Part shown: positions 41,863-51,422 of the stretch, one piece after another
How positions within the stretch are numbered: the stretch's first letter is position 1
Layout of the letters: each line of letters opens with the position of its first letter
Source of the DNA: RGIG3002 sp964449325
GTDB taxonomy: Bacteria > Bacillota > Clostridia > Lachnospirales > Lachnospiraceae
Direction of reading: 5' to 3'
DNA: 64,000 nucleotides
NCBI GenBank assembly: GCA_964449325.1
Contig: CAYUYJ010000002.1
Location: 1-64,000, forward strand
Program-made: the position numbers and the translations under genes
Notes under the pieces: model-generated
Database searches by the model: none
What the model saw: only the letters and a program-made list of their open reading frames with translations
What the model was told of the DNA's origin: nothing

Positions 41863-42318
41863 ATGGCGAAATTCATATACCGGATGCAGAGCATTCTGGA
41901 TATTAAAGTGAAATTGGAAACACAGGCTAGAATGCAGTTTGCAACTGCCAAGCATGCTCTGGATGAAGAGGAAGAAAAACTGGCAGAATTGGAACGACGT
42001 AAGGAAGCCTACATGGAAGAAGCAAGAAAAAGCAGGCATAATGTACTGAATGTACGGACACTTAGGGACAGCAAGGCTGCGATACAGACCATGGAAGATT
42101 TCATTGTAACCCAGAAAGAACAGGTCGCTCTTGCAACAGAAAAAATGGAAGAAGCCAGGGCACAGCTGGAAGAGCTTATGAAAGAAAGAAAAACACATGA
42201 AAAACTGCGGGAAAAAGCTTTTGATGAATTTAAGGCAGAACTAAACCATACGGAAAGCAAGGAAGTAGATGAACTGACAAGCTATACATATGGACAGAAA
42301 AAAGCAGGAAACAGATAA
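41863..42318 (+). CDS. fliJ: flagellar export chaperone FliJ
   Basis: A 151-residue all-helical coiled coil (FIYRMQSILDIKVKLETQAR start, Glu/Lys-rich heptads to about residue 140). It forms the central stalk of the FliI ATPase and links to FlhA. AGGATAAG lies upstream of ATG 41863. The next gene starts 29 bases before its stop. Confidence 0.92.
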   Translation: MAKFIYRMQSILDIKVKLETQARMQFATAKHALDEEEEKLAELERRKEAYMEEARKSRHNVLNVRTLRDSKAAIQTMEDFIVTQKEQVALATEKMEEARAQLEELMKERKTHEKLREKAFDEFKAELNHTESKEVDELTSYTYGQKKAGNR

Positions 42319-43231
42319 AGAAACAGATAACAGACATGTGGATGAACAGGCGGGTGAGTGGAGTATGGATACAACATTAGACACGAAAGCGGAAAAGAAA
42401 AAACTTAGTGATGAGCGAAAAAAAATAAAGGAAGAACAGAAGGCACAGCGCAAGGAAGCAAAAAGACGGGCAAAGGAAATTGCACAGCAGGAGGCAGCAT
42501 TGGAGGATGATGAGGAAACGGGCGGTTTTTCCGTAGTGCTTGTTACAATATTGATTGTCATTATTTGGCTGGCCATTCTTGCTTTACTTATCAAACTGGA
42601 TGTGGGCGGATTCGGTTCCGGTGTACTTAGTCCTGTTTTGAAAGATGTTCCGGTAATTAATAAAATTCTTCCTTCTGATTCTGTGACAGAAACAACAGAA
42701 GAAGAGGCTTACGGAGGATATACCAGTCTGAAGGAAGCAGTGGATACATTAAAAGAGGTTGAACTGGAACTGGAAAGAGCACAGTCCCAGAATCAGACTG
42801 ACAGTACGAAAATTGCAGAAATGCAGGCTGAAATTGAAAGGCTGAAAACCTTTGAAGAAAAGCAGGTTGAATTTGAACGTATTAAGAATGAATTTTATGA
42901 AGAAGTCATCTATGCTGAAAAAGGTCCGGGAGCAGAAGAATATCGTAAGTTCTATGAATCCATAGACCCTACCACAGCAGAGTATCTGTATAAACAGGTT
43001 GTACAGCAGTTGGAAGAAGACGCACAGATTGAAGAATATGCGAATGCATATTCGGAGATGAAACCGAAAAATGCGGCTGCAATCTTTGAAGAAATGACGG
43101 GGAACCTGAATTTGGTCGCAAGAATTTTAGGCGAGATGGAAGCGGATGAGCGAGGAGCAATTTTAGCTGCCATGGATCCGGAGATAGCGGCAAGAATTAC
43201 GAAGATTATGGAGCCGGATTCAAAAAATTAA
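42290..43231 (+). CDS. MotE-like/YlxF-type flagellar membrane protein
   Basis: A 313-residue protein in the position of B. subtilis ylxF. It has a highly charged cytoplasmic N-terminus (about 30-75), a single membrane helix (81-102), a coiled coil (about 145-195) and a C-terminal MgtE-N-like helical domain (MKPKNAAAIFEEMTGNLNLV, ILAAMDPEIAARI) typical of the MotE family of motor chaperones. ATG 42290 overlaps fliJ by 29 bp; ATG 42365 is an alternative with weaker support. It probably stabilises the stator or export components. Confidence 0.85.
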   Translation: MDRKKQETDKETDNRHVDEQAGEWSMDTTLDTKAEKKKLSDERKKIKEEQKAQRKEAKRRAKEIAQQEAALEDDEETGGFSVVLVTILIVIIWLAILALLIKLDVGGFGSGVLSPVLKDVPVINKILPSDSVTETTEEEAYGGYTSLKEAVDTLKEVELELERAQSQNQTDSTKIAEMQAEIERLKTFEEKQVEFERIKNEFYEEVIYAEKGPGAEEYRKFYESIDPTTAEYLYKQVVQQLEEDAQIEEYANAYSEMKPKNAAAIFEEMTGNLNLVARILGEMEADERGAILAAMDPEIAARITKIMEPDSKN

Positions 43232-43332
43232 TCAATTTATCCGATATATGATATATAAACAGGCAACTGTTTTATATATAAACAAGGAAATTATCATGAA
43301 CCTTGAAAATTACATAAGAAAGGAGGAAGATA

Positions 43333-44790
43333 ATGACGAACAAAGCAGTAACAAATGTGAACGGTCTAATGGCAGGATTTGGACAGTCCGGAATCGGAAG
43401 AGTCGGAAATAATCCGACGATGTCAGATAGCTTTTCTTCTGTTATGCAGAAAACCACAAACCGGAATCAGATGACGGAAGATTCTGATTTACAACCGCAG
43501 GATTCCGTGAAGCCGGATATACAAAGCAACACACAAGTCGGGCAGAAGCATACGAAGACGGCAGAGCAGATTGAGAAAAATGCTACAGACCGGACAAAAG
43601 AAGAAACGCCGGAAGGGGTAGAAAAGGCTGTAACCGAAGTGGCAGATAAAGTTGTTGAAAAAGTAGCCGATACGCTTGGAATTTCCAAGGAGGAAGTGGA
43701 ACAGGCGATGGAAATGTTAGGACTTACGGCAGTGAGTTTGCTTGACAGCACAAACCTTGCAAATCTGATGTTGAACTTAAGCGGTGAAACAGACAGGATG
43801 GCACTTGTAACCAACGAGACTTTATATGCAGACATACAGGACATTCTTGGAATGGTGCAGGAAGAATTGTCATCCATACAAGATATGTATGGCATAAGTA
43901 TGGAACAGCTGAATGGCTGTGTGGAAGCTCTGAATGAGAAAGAAATGCAGCAACTGTTTACAGCGGTACAGGAAAGGGAAACCGGGGCAGAGACGATACC
44001 TGCATTTGATGTAAGGAAAGAGGAAGGCACTGAAGAAGTTGTCAAACAACCGGAAAAAGCAGTTATTACCCTGACTAAGGGTGGAGAAGAGATTCAAGCG
44101 GTTGTGGAAACAGATGCTAAAACCGGAGCTACAGTTATTACGCAGGAATCCAATCCTTTATCCGGTCAGAATGAAAATTCTACAGAAACCGGACAGCAGG
44201 GTGAAGGCAAGGAACAACAAAATGAGGATACTGCTAAAAACAGCAATCTTGTATTACAGAATCCGGTGCAAAACCAGAATCAGACAGCTGCGGTCAACAG
44301 TGCAGAGCCTGTATTTGCCGATATGGAACAGGTACAGGATATCATGAATCAGATAATGGATTACATGAAAGTTCAGATTAAACCGGATACTACCAGCTTG
44401 GAAATGCAGCTACATCCTGAAAGTCTTGGATCATTGAGCATTCACATTGCAGCTAAGAACGGAGTGCTTACCGCACAGTTTACGGCACAGAATGAAGCAG
44501 TAAAGAATGTAATTGAATCCCAGCTTGTTACTTTACAGCAAAATTTAAATGAGCAGGGTGTAAAAGTAGAAGCCGTAGAAGTGAACGTTGCGACCAGACA
44601 GTTTGACAGAAATTTAAATCAGGGTCAGGGAAGTAACGGAAGGTCTTCGGAAGAAGCAAAGAAAAAACAGACACGCAGAATTAATCTAAATGATTTGGAT
44701 GCTTTCGCAGAGGAAGAGTTGGAAGAAGCAGATAGAGTAACTGCGGATATGATGGCAAGAAACGGAAATACCGTGGATTATTTAGCATAA
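43333..44790 (+). CDS. fliK: flagellar hook-length control protein FliK
   Basis: A 485-residue FliK. The N-terminal ruler part is hydrophilic and Glu/Thr-rich with low sequence conservation; the C-terminal Flg_hook domain is clear (TTSLEMQLHPESLGSLSIHI at about residues 353-372, AQFTAQNEAVKNVIESQL). It is secreted and switches export specificity when the hook reaches its length by contacting FlhB. AAAGGAGG precedes ATG 43333. Confidence 0.93.
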   Translation: MTNKAVTNVNGLMAGFGQSGIGRVGNNPTMSDSFSSVMQKTTNRNQMTEDSDLQPQDSVKPDIQSNTQVGQKHTKTAEQIEKNATDRTKEETPEGVEKAVTEVADKVVEKVADTLGISKEEVEQAMEMLGLTAVSLLDSTNLANLMLNLSGETDRMALVTNETLYADIQDILGMVQEELSSIQDMYGISMEQLNGCVEALNEKEMQQLFTAVQERETGAETIPAFDVRKEEGTEEVVKQPEKAVITLTKGGEEIQAVVETDAKTGATVITQESNPLSGQNENSTETGQQGEGKEQQNEDTAKNSNLVLQNPVQNQNQTAAVNSAEPVFADMEQVQDIMNQIMDYMKVQIKPDTTSLEMQLHPESLGSLSIHIAAKNGVLTAQFTAQNEAVKNVIESQLVTLQQNLNEQGVKVEAVEVNVATRQFDRNLNQGQGSNGRSSEEAKKKQTRRINLNDLDAFAEEELEEADRVTADMMARNGNTVDYLA

Positions 44791-44816
44791 ACGTTTAGGC
44801 GTGGAAAGGAGAAAAT

Positions 44817-45533
44817 ATGGCAGTAGTAGCACCTGTAAAAGACGGGAAAATTGTGGAAACAGAATCCCAGTCCTCACTTGCAAAGACACAGCAGACAGAT
44901 GGCTCTAAACTGGATAAAGATGCTTTTTTGCAGTTGCTGGTGGCACAGATGAAATATCAGGATCCCTTGGAACCTACATCCAATACCGAGTATATTTCAC
45001 AATTTGCAACCTTCTCTGAGTTGGAGCAGATGCAGAACATGTCATCGTCCATGGATTTATCAAGAGCTTCCAGTCTGGTAGGACAAACTGTTTATATGAA
45101 AACTACAGGCAGTTCGGGAGATACCTCTTATATTGAAGGTAAAGTGGACTATGTATACTATGAGAACGGAAAAGCTTATCTGGCTATTAATGAATCGTTG
45201 TATTCGCTGGAAGATTTGGATACTGTTGTGGATCAAAGCTATTATGAAGCGTATAATATGGCAATGTCTTTGGCGCTTTCTATTAATAAGCTTCCGTCTG
45301 TTAAAAACCTTACTTTGGGAGAGAGAGAAAAGGTTGAAACAATTTATGAAACTTATAACAGTATGAATGAGTATCAGAAGTCTTTCATTTCTTCCGATTA
45401 CAAAAAGCTGATTGATCAGTATTATGAAAAAATGCAGGAAATGATTAAGACAGCGGAAGAAAATGCATCGGACAGCACAACAGATGAGGCAGAAAGCACA
45501 GAGGAAGCAGACAGCAGCACGGATGGTCAATAA
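44817..45533 (+). CDS. flgD: hook-capping protein FlgD
   Basis: A 238-residue hook cap. The N-terminal signature is unmistakable: LDKDAFLQLLVAQMKYQDPL, SNTEYISQFATFSELEQM (residues about 30-70). The C-terminal half departs from typical FlgD and ends in a Ser/Thr/Glu/Asp-rich tail of about 25 residues. AAAGGAG precedes ATG 44817. It scaffolds polymerisation of FlgE encoded downstream. Confidence 0.93.
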   Translation: MAVVAPVKDGKIVETESQSSLAKTQQTDGSKLDKDAFLQLLVAQMKYQDPLEPTSNTEYISQFATFSELEQMQNMSSSMDLSRASSLVGQTVYMKTTGSSGDTSYIEGKVDYVYYENGKAYLAINESLYSLEDLDTVVDQSYYEAYNMAMSLALSINKLPSVKNLTLGEREKVETIYETYNSMNEYQKSFISSDYKKLIDQYYEKMQEMIKTAEENASDSTTDEAESTEEADSSTDGQ

Positions 45534-45580
45534 GCACACGGATGTGCGGGAGTAAAAATTGACTCAAGGAGGAGATAACC

Positions 45581-45976
45581 ATGAAAATTACAAATGGACA
45601 ATTTCTTTCTATTGAGCAGTTGCAGGACCAATACTTAAACCGGACGAAAAAAACGCAGAATGTGGAAAAAAGTACCGTATCTTTTCAAGAGATACTGGAA
45701 CAGACCGCTGAAAAAAACGGTGCGGATTTAAAATTTTCCAAGCATGCGGCAAACCGGCTGGCAGACCGTAAAATTGAACTTACGGACAAACAGCTTGAAA
45801 GGTTAAGTGAAGGCACGGCGAAAGCCAGTGAGAAAGGAATTAAGGAGTCTTTGGTACTGATGGATGAACTTGCATTTATCGTAAATATTCCGAATCATAC
45901 GGTAATTACAGCAATGAGCCAGACAGAGACAGATGAAAATGTATACACCAACATAGATGGAGCCGTAATAATTTAG
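45581..45976 (+). CDS. TIGR02530-type flagellar operon protein
   Basis: A 131-residue protein of the 'flagellar operon protein' family (TIGR02530) found between flgD and flgE in Firmicutes. Hallmarks are SVSFQEILE-like TVSFQEILEQ, LKFSKHAANRLADRKIELTD and the C-terminal LAFIVNIPNHTVITAM. The family is thought to serve hook assembly, possibly as a FlgE chaperone, but the role is not firmly established. AAGGAGG precedes ATG 45581. Confidence 0.88.
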   Translation: MKITNGQFLSIEQLQDQYLNRTKKTQNVEKSTVSFQEILEQTAEKNGADLKFSKHAANRLADRKIELTDKQLERLSEGTAKASEKGIKESLVLMDELAFIVNIPNHTVITAMSQTETDENVYTNIDGAVII

Positions 45977-45992
45977 CCGGACCTTTTAGGGG

Positions 45993-46037
45993 GCATAAGC
46001 TTTCTGAATGACAGAAGAAAGCAAAGCGGCTTTATGC
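45993..46037 (+). promoter_or_regulatory. mRNA stem-loop ahead of flgE
   Basis: GCATAAGC (45993-46000) pairs with GCTTTATGC (46029-46037, one bulge), enclosing an inner TTTCT/AGAAA stem. No T-tract. It may be a stability or processing hairpin between the chaperone-like gene and flgE. Confidence 0.5.
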
Positions 46038-46064
46038 TGGTAGATTTAAGGAGGTCATTTCATT

Positions 46065-47867
46065 ATGATGAGATCATTATACTCTGGTGTATCAGGATTA
46101 AAAACACACCAGACAAAGATGGACGTTATTGGTAACAACATTGCAAACGTAAATACGGTTGCTTATAAATCACAGTCAATCACATTCAGTGATTTGATGT
46201 ATCAGACAACACAGAGTGCTTCCGGCCCCAATGCGACAACTGGAGCAGGTGGTGTTAATGCAAGACAGATTGGTCTTGGTGTTAAGTCAGCAGCAATTAA
46301 TACTGCTATTACAACAGCAGGTGCTTCCCAAACGACGGGAAATCCTTTTGATTTAAAAATCAATGGTGATGCTTTCTTTGTTGTAAGTAATGGTGTTGAG
46401 AATTTCTTCACCAGAGACGGTTCTTTCTATGTAGATGCAGCAGGTAACCTTGCCATGACAAGCAACGGTTACAATGTAATGGGATGGCAGGTAGACGATA
46501 CAACCGGAAAAGTAAAACAGGATACGGTTTCGGCGCTTCGTATTATGAGCACAGCGAATCTGACTTACCCGCCGGAAGCTACAACGGAAGCATATATTTC
46601 CGGTCTTTGCGATAAGAACGATACGGATATCAACAGTACAGCAGGTAAAATTATGAACCTGAACTTCTATGATGCGTTAGGTTACAGCTATACTGCAAAA
46701 TTAAGCGTACATTCGACGGATTCGGAAGGCAGTTATTATGTACAGCTGGATGACATCCTAAATTCGCAGGGCATTTCTTTACGGGAAGTTTATAAAGTGA
46801 ATGATTTGAATGATATTGTTTCTCTGGGACAGACACTGACAGTATCTTCTAAAGAGGAAGTAGGCTTCGGCGGAACAATTAATGCAACTACAGCTGCACA
46901 GAAAATAGGAACAGGGGCACAGACGGGGGCATTGACACCTAATATTACAGCAAGTGACGGCACTGCTTTAACACAGGTGGTATATGATAATAGTACAGAA
47001 AAGAATCCGTTGTATTATGCGGATGCAACAGGAAATCTGTATGATTTGACAACACTTACGCCTATAACCGGTGTTACTGAACTTACGGACGGAGCTGCAA
47101 CTCCAAATACAATTAATGTCCAAAATTATTTATCGGAATCTGCAGTACCTACCGGTGCGACACTTGCGACATTTGAGGCAATTTATGGTACAGGCTGTTT
47201 TGATACTGCGACCACTTTCCGAATTGATGCAAAGAGCGGAAAATTGATTCTTACCGATAAAGAAGTTACCGGATGTTCCTTAAAATATGATGTGGCAAAC
47301 GGTGCATTTGATAACATTGATGGTGGAGACTCCGTTAAACTTGATTTTAAAGATGCTGTCGGAGGCACGAACTTAAAGAATTTTGCTGATATTAATATTG
47401 ATTTCTCCGGTACAACACAGCAGAACAACGGTGGAACAGCAACACTCGGTGCTGACCCGGGAACCAAGGCATCGAACGGAAGTCTTGGCTGCGGACGTAA
47501 GTTAGGTGAAATGACCGGCGTATCCATTACACAGAATGGTGAAATTTATGCAAGCTATGACAACGGTATGTCCAAACTGTTAGGACAGATTGCAGTAGCA
47601 ACCTTTGCTAATGCTTCCGGTCTGGAAAAACAGGGAGATAACTTATATTCAGCAACACAGAACTCCGGTGATTTTGACGGAATCGGGCAGGATATTACGG
47701 CAGACGGTACAGGCTCTATTTCTACCGGTGTACTGGAAATGAGTAATGTTGACTTGTCCAGCGAATTTACGGAAATGATTACAACCCAGAGAGGATTCCA
47801 GGCGAACAGCCGAATCATTACTGTTTCCGATACGCTGTTGGAAGAGTTGACAAACCTGAAACGATAG
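46065..47867 (+). CDS. flgE: flagellar hook protein FlgE
   Basis: A 600-residue hook subunit. Conserved N-terminus (MMRSLYSGVSGLKTHQTKMD, VIGNNIANVNTVAYK) and C-terminus (VDLSSEFTEMITTQRGFQAN) form the helical core; the central part (about residues 250-480) is a long Thr/Gly-rich variable domain exposed on the hook surface, making this FlgE larger than the approximately 400-residue enterobacterial form. AAGGAGG precedes ATG 46065. It is flanked by mRNA hairpins on both sides. Confidence 0.97.
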   Translation: MMRSLYSGVSGLKTHQTKMDVIGNNIANVNTVAYKSQSITFSDLMYQTTQSASGPNATTGAGGVNARQIGLGVKSAAINTAITTAGASQTTGNPFDLKINGDAFFVVSNGVENFFTRDGSFYVDAAGNLAMTSNGYNVMGWQVDDTTGKVKQDTVSALRIMSTANLTYPPEATTEAYISGLCDKNDTDINSTAGKIMNLNFYDALGYSYTAKLSVHSTDSEGSYYVQLDDILNSQGISLREVYKVNDLNDIVSLGQTLTVSSKEEVGFGGTINATTAAQKIGTGAQTGALTPNITASDGTALTQVVYDNSTEKNPLYYADATGNLYDLTTLTPITGVTELTDGAATPNTINVQNYLSESAVPTGATLATFEAIYGTGCFDTATTFRIDAKSGKLILTDKEVTGCSLKYDVANGAFDNIDGGDSVKLDFKDAVGGTNLKNFADINIDFSGTTQQNNGGTATLGADPGTKASNGSLGCGRKLGEMTGVSITQNGEIYASYDNGMSKLLGQIAVATFANASGLEKQGDNLYSATQNSGDFDGIGQDITADGTGSISTGVLEMSNVDLSSEFTEMITTQRGFQANSRIITVSDTLLEELTNLKR

Positions 47868-47891
47868 TTGACGGAATACTTAAAAATACAT

Positions 47892-47925
47892 AAAGGGAAC
47901 TTTTTTAGTTCCCTTTAGCTTTTGT
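47892..47925 (+). terminator. hairpin after flgE (partial terminator?)
   Basis: AAAGGGAAC (47892-47900) pairs perfectly with GTTCCCTTT (47908-47916), 7-base loop, then AGCTTTTGTT. The tail is broken by AGC, so it may terminate only partly or protect the flgE 3' end. Confidence 0.6.
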
Positions 47926-47939
47926 TATGGCAATGAGGA

Positions 47940-48014
47940 AAAGTCACGTGCTTGCACAAGTGACTTTGACGACTGCTAATCAGAGCGAGGTTCGCAGAGC
48001 GTATCTCGTCTCTG
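47940..48014 (+). promoter_or_regulatory. structured leader before flbD-motAB
   Basis: Two further stems follow the flgE hairpin: AAAGTCAC/GTGACTTT (47940-47947, 47960-47967) and CAGAGCGAG/CTCGTCTCTG (47981-47989, 48005-48014, one bulge). AGGAGGG of flbD follows at 48020-48026. No known riboswitch is recognised. Confidence 0.5.
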
Positions 48015-48036
48015 TGAAAGAGGAGGGATTCGCTGC

Positions 48037-48222
48037 ATGATTGAAGTGACGAAAATAAACGGCGTGAAAGTTTTAGTTAATCCCGATTTGATGGAATTTG
48101 TCGAAGAAACACCGGATACGGTCATTTCTTTTACAACGGGAAGGAAAATAATTGTAAAAGAAAGTAGACAAGACATAAAAAATCTAGTAAAATCGTATAG
48201 AAAGGATATTTTTGCAGATTAA
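48037..48222 (+). CDS. flbD: FlbD/SwrD-type flagellar protein
   Basis: A 61-residue FlbD (SwrD) protein: IEVTKINGVKVLVNPDLMEF and PDTVISFTTGRKIIVKES cover the entire family profile. In B. subtilis SwrD raises motor torque for swarming. GAGGAGGG precedes ATG 48037, about 10 bases away. It sits directly before motA/motB, consistent with a stator role. Confidence 0.93.
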   Translation: MIEVTKINGVKVLVNPDLMEFVEETPDTVISFTTGRKIIVKESRQDIKNLVKSYRKDIFAD

Positions 48223-48245
48223 AGCAAAAGAATTGGGTGAGTATA

Positions 48246-49040
48246 GTGGATATAGCGTCAATTTTAGGCTTAATAATATGTTTTGGTATGGTAATTCTGG
48301 GAATTATTACCAGTGGTGGTATTCAAATGGCACCTAACTTCATCGATCCCCCTTCCATAGCGATTACTTTTGGTGGTGCTTTCTGTTGCGTTATGGCATC
48401 CATGCAGCTTAAGCAGTTCATCGAAGGGGTAAAGAGTTTTACGCTGATATTAAAGGTACCGAATTTTGATACAGCGGGAACCATACAGAAGATTATTGAG
48501 TTATCCAATGTTGCTAGAAAAGAAGGTTTGCTGTCTTTGGAAGAAGCTGCCGGAGATTTGGACGATGAATTTTTGAAAAAGGGAATACTGCTTATTGTCG
48601 ATGGTACCGATCCCGAACTTGTAAGAGCAATTATGGATACAGAACTTATGAGCTTAGAGGATAGGCATAAAGAAAAGATTGGATTTTGGGAGAATATTGC
48701 TGCCATGGGTCCTGCATGGGGTATGATTGGTACTCTGGTAGGTCTGGTAAATATGCTTCAACAAATGGATGACCCGGGTTCCATCGGTCCTTCCATGGCT
48801 ACAGCGCTTATTACAACACTGTACGGTTCTTTGCTTGCAAACTGGATTGCAACTCCGGTTGCTACAAAACTGAAAGCGAACAATGCAGCGGAAATTACTT
48901 TAAAAGAGATTATGATAGAGGGTCTCCTTTCTATTCAGGCAGGAGAAAACCCGAGAGTTATTGAAGAAAAACTGAAATCATTCTTAGCACCGAAGGACAG
49001 AGTCACAGAAGGTGAAGGCGGAGGTGAGGTGGATGGCTAA
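48246..49040 (+). CDS. motA: flagellar stator protein MotA
   Basis: A 264-residue proton-channel stator subunit with four membrane helices (about 4-22, 34-53, 148-170, 180-200 by this start) and the conserved GPAWGMIGTLVGLVNML segment holding the channel prolines. The large cytoplasmic loop between helices 2 and 3 contacts FliG. I prefer GTG 48246 (GGGTGA 5 bases upstream, giving the usual DIASILGL start); GTG 48237 is in frame. It overlaps motB by 8 bases. Confidence 0.96.
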   Translation: MDIASILGLIICFGMVILGIITSGGIQMAPNFIDPPSIAITFGGAFCCVMASMQLKQFIEGVKSFTLILKVPNFDTAGTIQKIIELSNVARKEGLLSLEEAAGDLDDEFLKKGILLIVDGTDPELVRAIMDTELMSLEDRHKEKIGFWENIAAMGPAWGMIGTLVGLVNMLQQMDDPGSIGPSMATALITTLYGSLLANWIATPVATKLKANNAAEITLKEIMIEGLLSIQAGENPRVIEEKLKSFLAPKDRVTEGEGGGEVDG

Positions 49041-49842
49041 AAAGCGCAGACCTGAAGAAGCTCCACCGCCGGCGCTATGGAAAGATACCTTTGCCGATTT
49101 GATGAACCTGCTTTTGTGCTTTTTCGTTTTGCTTTTTTCCATGTCATCGGTTGAAGAGGAAAAATTTGAGTTGGTTGTACAGTCATTGAATTCTTCCTTT
49201 AGTATTTTTTCGGGCGGTGCACAGGCCATTGGTGATGGTATGCTGATTAGTAATGGCGTAAGCCAGTTGAACGAACTGGATAAGTACATAAACAGTACCG
49301 GAAAGACGGCAGAAAATGATGAGGAAGCCACCGATTTTGATGAAATGCAGAATAAGGTGGAGGAAGCGCAGATGGAGGCTTCGGAAGAACTGGCCGAAAA
49401 GGTTGCGGAGGCTGTAAAAGAAAATAATCTTACGGGTGAAATTGACATTGAATTCACTTCCCAGTATGTACAGCTTACGTTAAATGGGTCGATTTTGTTT
49501 GATTCGGGTAGTGTGGAACTGAAGGAGAAAGCACTTCCTGTTTTGGATAAGGTAGGAGTCATTCTGGAAAGATATGCATCCAGTGTGATTGAAATAGAAG
49601 GGCACACAGACAATGTGCCGATGTCGGGAGCAAAATATTCCAACAATGATGAATTGAGCAGCGGACGAGCATTATCCGTATTCAATTATCTTATTGAAAA
49701 TACAACGTTGGATCCGGCAATGGTAAAACATGCGGGTAGAGGGGAATACATGCCGATTGCAGACAACTCCACACCGGAGGGCAGGGCGAAGAACCGAAGA
49801 GTAGAAATAAGAATCTACAATTCGTTAAGCTCATATCAATAG
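49033..49842 (+). CDS. motB: flagellar stator protein MotB
   Basis: A 269-residue stator anchor. One membrane helix (about 20-38: TFADLMNLLLCFFVLLFSM) contains Asp22, the expected proton-binding residue, and the C-terminal OmpA-like domain binds peptidoglycan (GSILFDSGS, EIEGHTDNVPM, RAKNRRVEIRI). GGAGGTGA upstream of ATG 49033 lies inside the motA end. Co-translated with motA. Confidence 0.97.
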   Translation: MAKKRRPEEAPPPALWKDTFADLMNLLLCFFVLLFSMSSVEEEKFELVVQSLNSSFSIFSGGAQAIGDGMLISNGVSQLNELDKYINSTGKTAENDEEATDFDEMQNKVEEAQMEASEELAEKVAEAVKENNLTGEIDIEFTSQYVQLTLNGSILFDSGSVELKEKALPVLDKVGVILERYASSVIEIEGHTDNVPMSGAKYSNNDELSSGRALSVFNYLIENTTLDPAMVKHAGRGEYMPIADNSTPEGRAKNRRVEIRIYNSLSSYQ

Positions 49843-49879
49843 GTATGGAATCCGAAGAAAAGGGAGTAGGAGATAACAT

Positions 49880-50401
49880 ATGAAAAAAAATTTATTATCC
49901 ATTATTATCCTTGCACTTTTGATTGTAAATATTGTATTGACAGCCGTTATGATGTTCAGCGTAACGGGTACTTCCAAAAAGACGGCAGCGTTAGTGAATG
50001 ACATCGCTTCCGTATTGGATTTGGAATTGGAAGCCAACAAGGGTGATGAAGCGGAAACCGTAGTTGAGGTCGCAATGGAAAACACGAAAGTGTATGACAT
50101 TTCAGAAGAATTGACAATTCCTTGTAAAAAGGGAGAAGACGGAAAAGACCATTACTTTATTACAACAGTTTCTCTTTCTATGAATATCAAGGATAAAGGC
50201 TACAAGAAATACGGTGAAACAATTGCCGAAAGGGAAAGCATTATTGAAAGTGAAATTTTCGAGGTGTTCAGCGAGCATACGTTGGATGAAGTGTTAGCGG
50301 ATACAGAAGGCATTAAGAATGAAATTCTTGGACGAATTCAGAAAATGTTTGATTCTCAGTTCGTTTATAAAGTATCATTTAGCGGCATGATGTATCAATA
50401 G
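49880..50401 (+). CDS. fliL: flagellar basal-body associated protein FliL
   Basis: A 173-residue single-pass membrane protein (helix about 4-27: LLSIIILALLIVNIVLTAVM) with an extracytoplasmic SPFH-like domain. It surrounds and supports MotAB stators. The position between motB and fliM and the C-terminal LGRIQKMFDSQFVYKVSF region fit FliL. GGGAGTAGGAG precedes ATG 49880. Confidence 0.88.
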   Translation: MKKNLLSIIILALLIVNIVLTAVMMFSVTGTSKKTAALVNDIASVLDLELEANKGDEAETVVEVAMENTKVYDISEELTIPCKKGEDGKDHYFITTVSLSMNIKDKGYKKYGETIAERESIIESEIFEVFSEHTLDEVLADTEGIKNEILGRIQKMFDSQFVYKVSFSGMMYQ

Positions 50402-50437
50402 CCTCTTAAAAATATTAGAAAAGGGGAGGTGAAATTC

Positions 50438-51418
50438 GTGGGTGAGGTATTATCTCAAAATGAGATAGATAATTTGCTTGCAGCGTTAAGTGCCGGCGAA
50501 TTAGATATGGACCAGATGCAGGACTCCAAGGAAAAGCAGGTAAAAAACTATGACTTTAAACGTCCGGCGAAGTTCTCCAAAGAACATCTGCGTACACTGG
50601 AAATTATATTTGAACATTACGGAAGACTGCTATCCACGAACTTGCCGGTATATTTAAGAAAAAATATTCAGGTAAATGTAGCCAGTTCAGAGGCGGCGAC
50701 TTTTTCAGAGTTTACAAACTCCTTATCCAATCCGGTTATTTTGGGGATTGTGAATTTTCAGCCGCTTGGCGGAAGTATTATTATAGAGTTAGCGACAAAT
50801 TTAGGCTTTGCGATGATTGACCGAATGCTTGGAGGTGCGGGGCAACCGCTCGAGAAAAATCGGGATTTCTCAGAAATTGAATTAACAATTGTAGAAAAAA
50901 TAATGGTTGTTTGTATGCAACTTTTGCGGGAACCATGGAAAAATGTTGTAGATGTCAATCCGATTATGGAAAGGATTGAGACGAATCCACAGTTTGCGCA
51001 GGTTATTGCACCGAGCGATATGATTGCAATTGTAACACTCAACGTAAAGATTGGCGATGTTGAAGGTTTCATGAATATATGTCTTCCTTATTTTACTTTG
51101 GAAGACATCATGGATAAACTGAATACGAAGTACTGGTTCTCCACAATGCAGGAGGAAGATGATGAAGACTATCAGGAACATATTGAAGCTCTTATTAAGA
51201 GGGTAGAGGTTCCGGTTAAGGCAGTACTTGGCAGAAGCTATGTTTCAGTAAATGATTTTGTTAATCTTCAGGTTGGTGATATAATAAGATTAGATTCCAG
51301 AATAGATGAAGAATTAATGCTCTATGTTGGAAATATAAAAAAATTTACCGCACTTCCGGGTTCTAATAAAGATAGTTATGCTGCCCGGATTACATCGGTA
51401 ATTAGAGAGGGGGAATAA
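50438..51418 (+). CDS. fliM: flagellar motor switch protein FliM
   Basis: A 326-residue C-ring protein. The N-terminal EVLSQNEIDNLLAALSAG is the CheY-P-binding peptide, the middle CheC-like domain has LATNLGFAMIDRMLGGAG and PITRPLTEIE-like EIELTIVEKIM, and the C-terminus is a SpoA domain. GTG 50438 follows GGGGAGGTGA at 6 bases; the earlier GTG lies inside this site. It ends 4 bp before fliY. Confidence 0.97.
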   Translation: MGEVLSQNEIDNLLAALSAGELDMDQMQDSKEKQVKNYDFKRPAKFSKEHLRTLEIIFEHYGRLLSTNLPVYLRKNIQVNVASSEAATFSEFTNSLSNPVILGIVNFQPLGGSIIIELATNLGFAMIDRMLGGAGQPLEKNRDFSEIELTIVEKIMVVCMQLLREPWKNVVDVNPIMERIETNPQFAQVIAPSDMIAIVTLNVKIGDVEGFMNICLPYFTLEDIMDKLNTKYWFSTMQEEDDEDYQEHIEALIKRVEVPVKAVLGRSYVSVNDFVNLQVGDIIRLDSRIDEELMLYVGNIKKFTALPGSNKDSYAARITSVIREGE

Positions 51419-51422
51419 AAAC

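Noticed and set aside
46065..47867. FlgE cysteines as lysinoalanine cross-link sites
   Set aside because: Cysteines occur in the variable domain, but such cross-linking is established for spirochaetes and cannot be inferred here.
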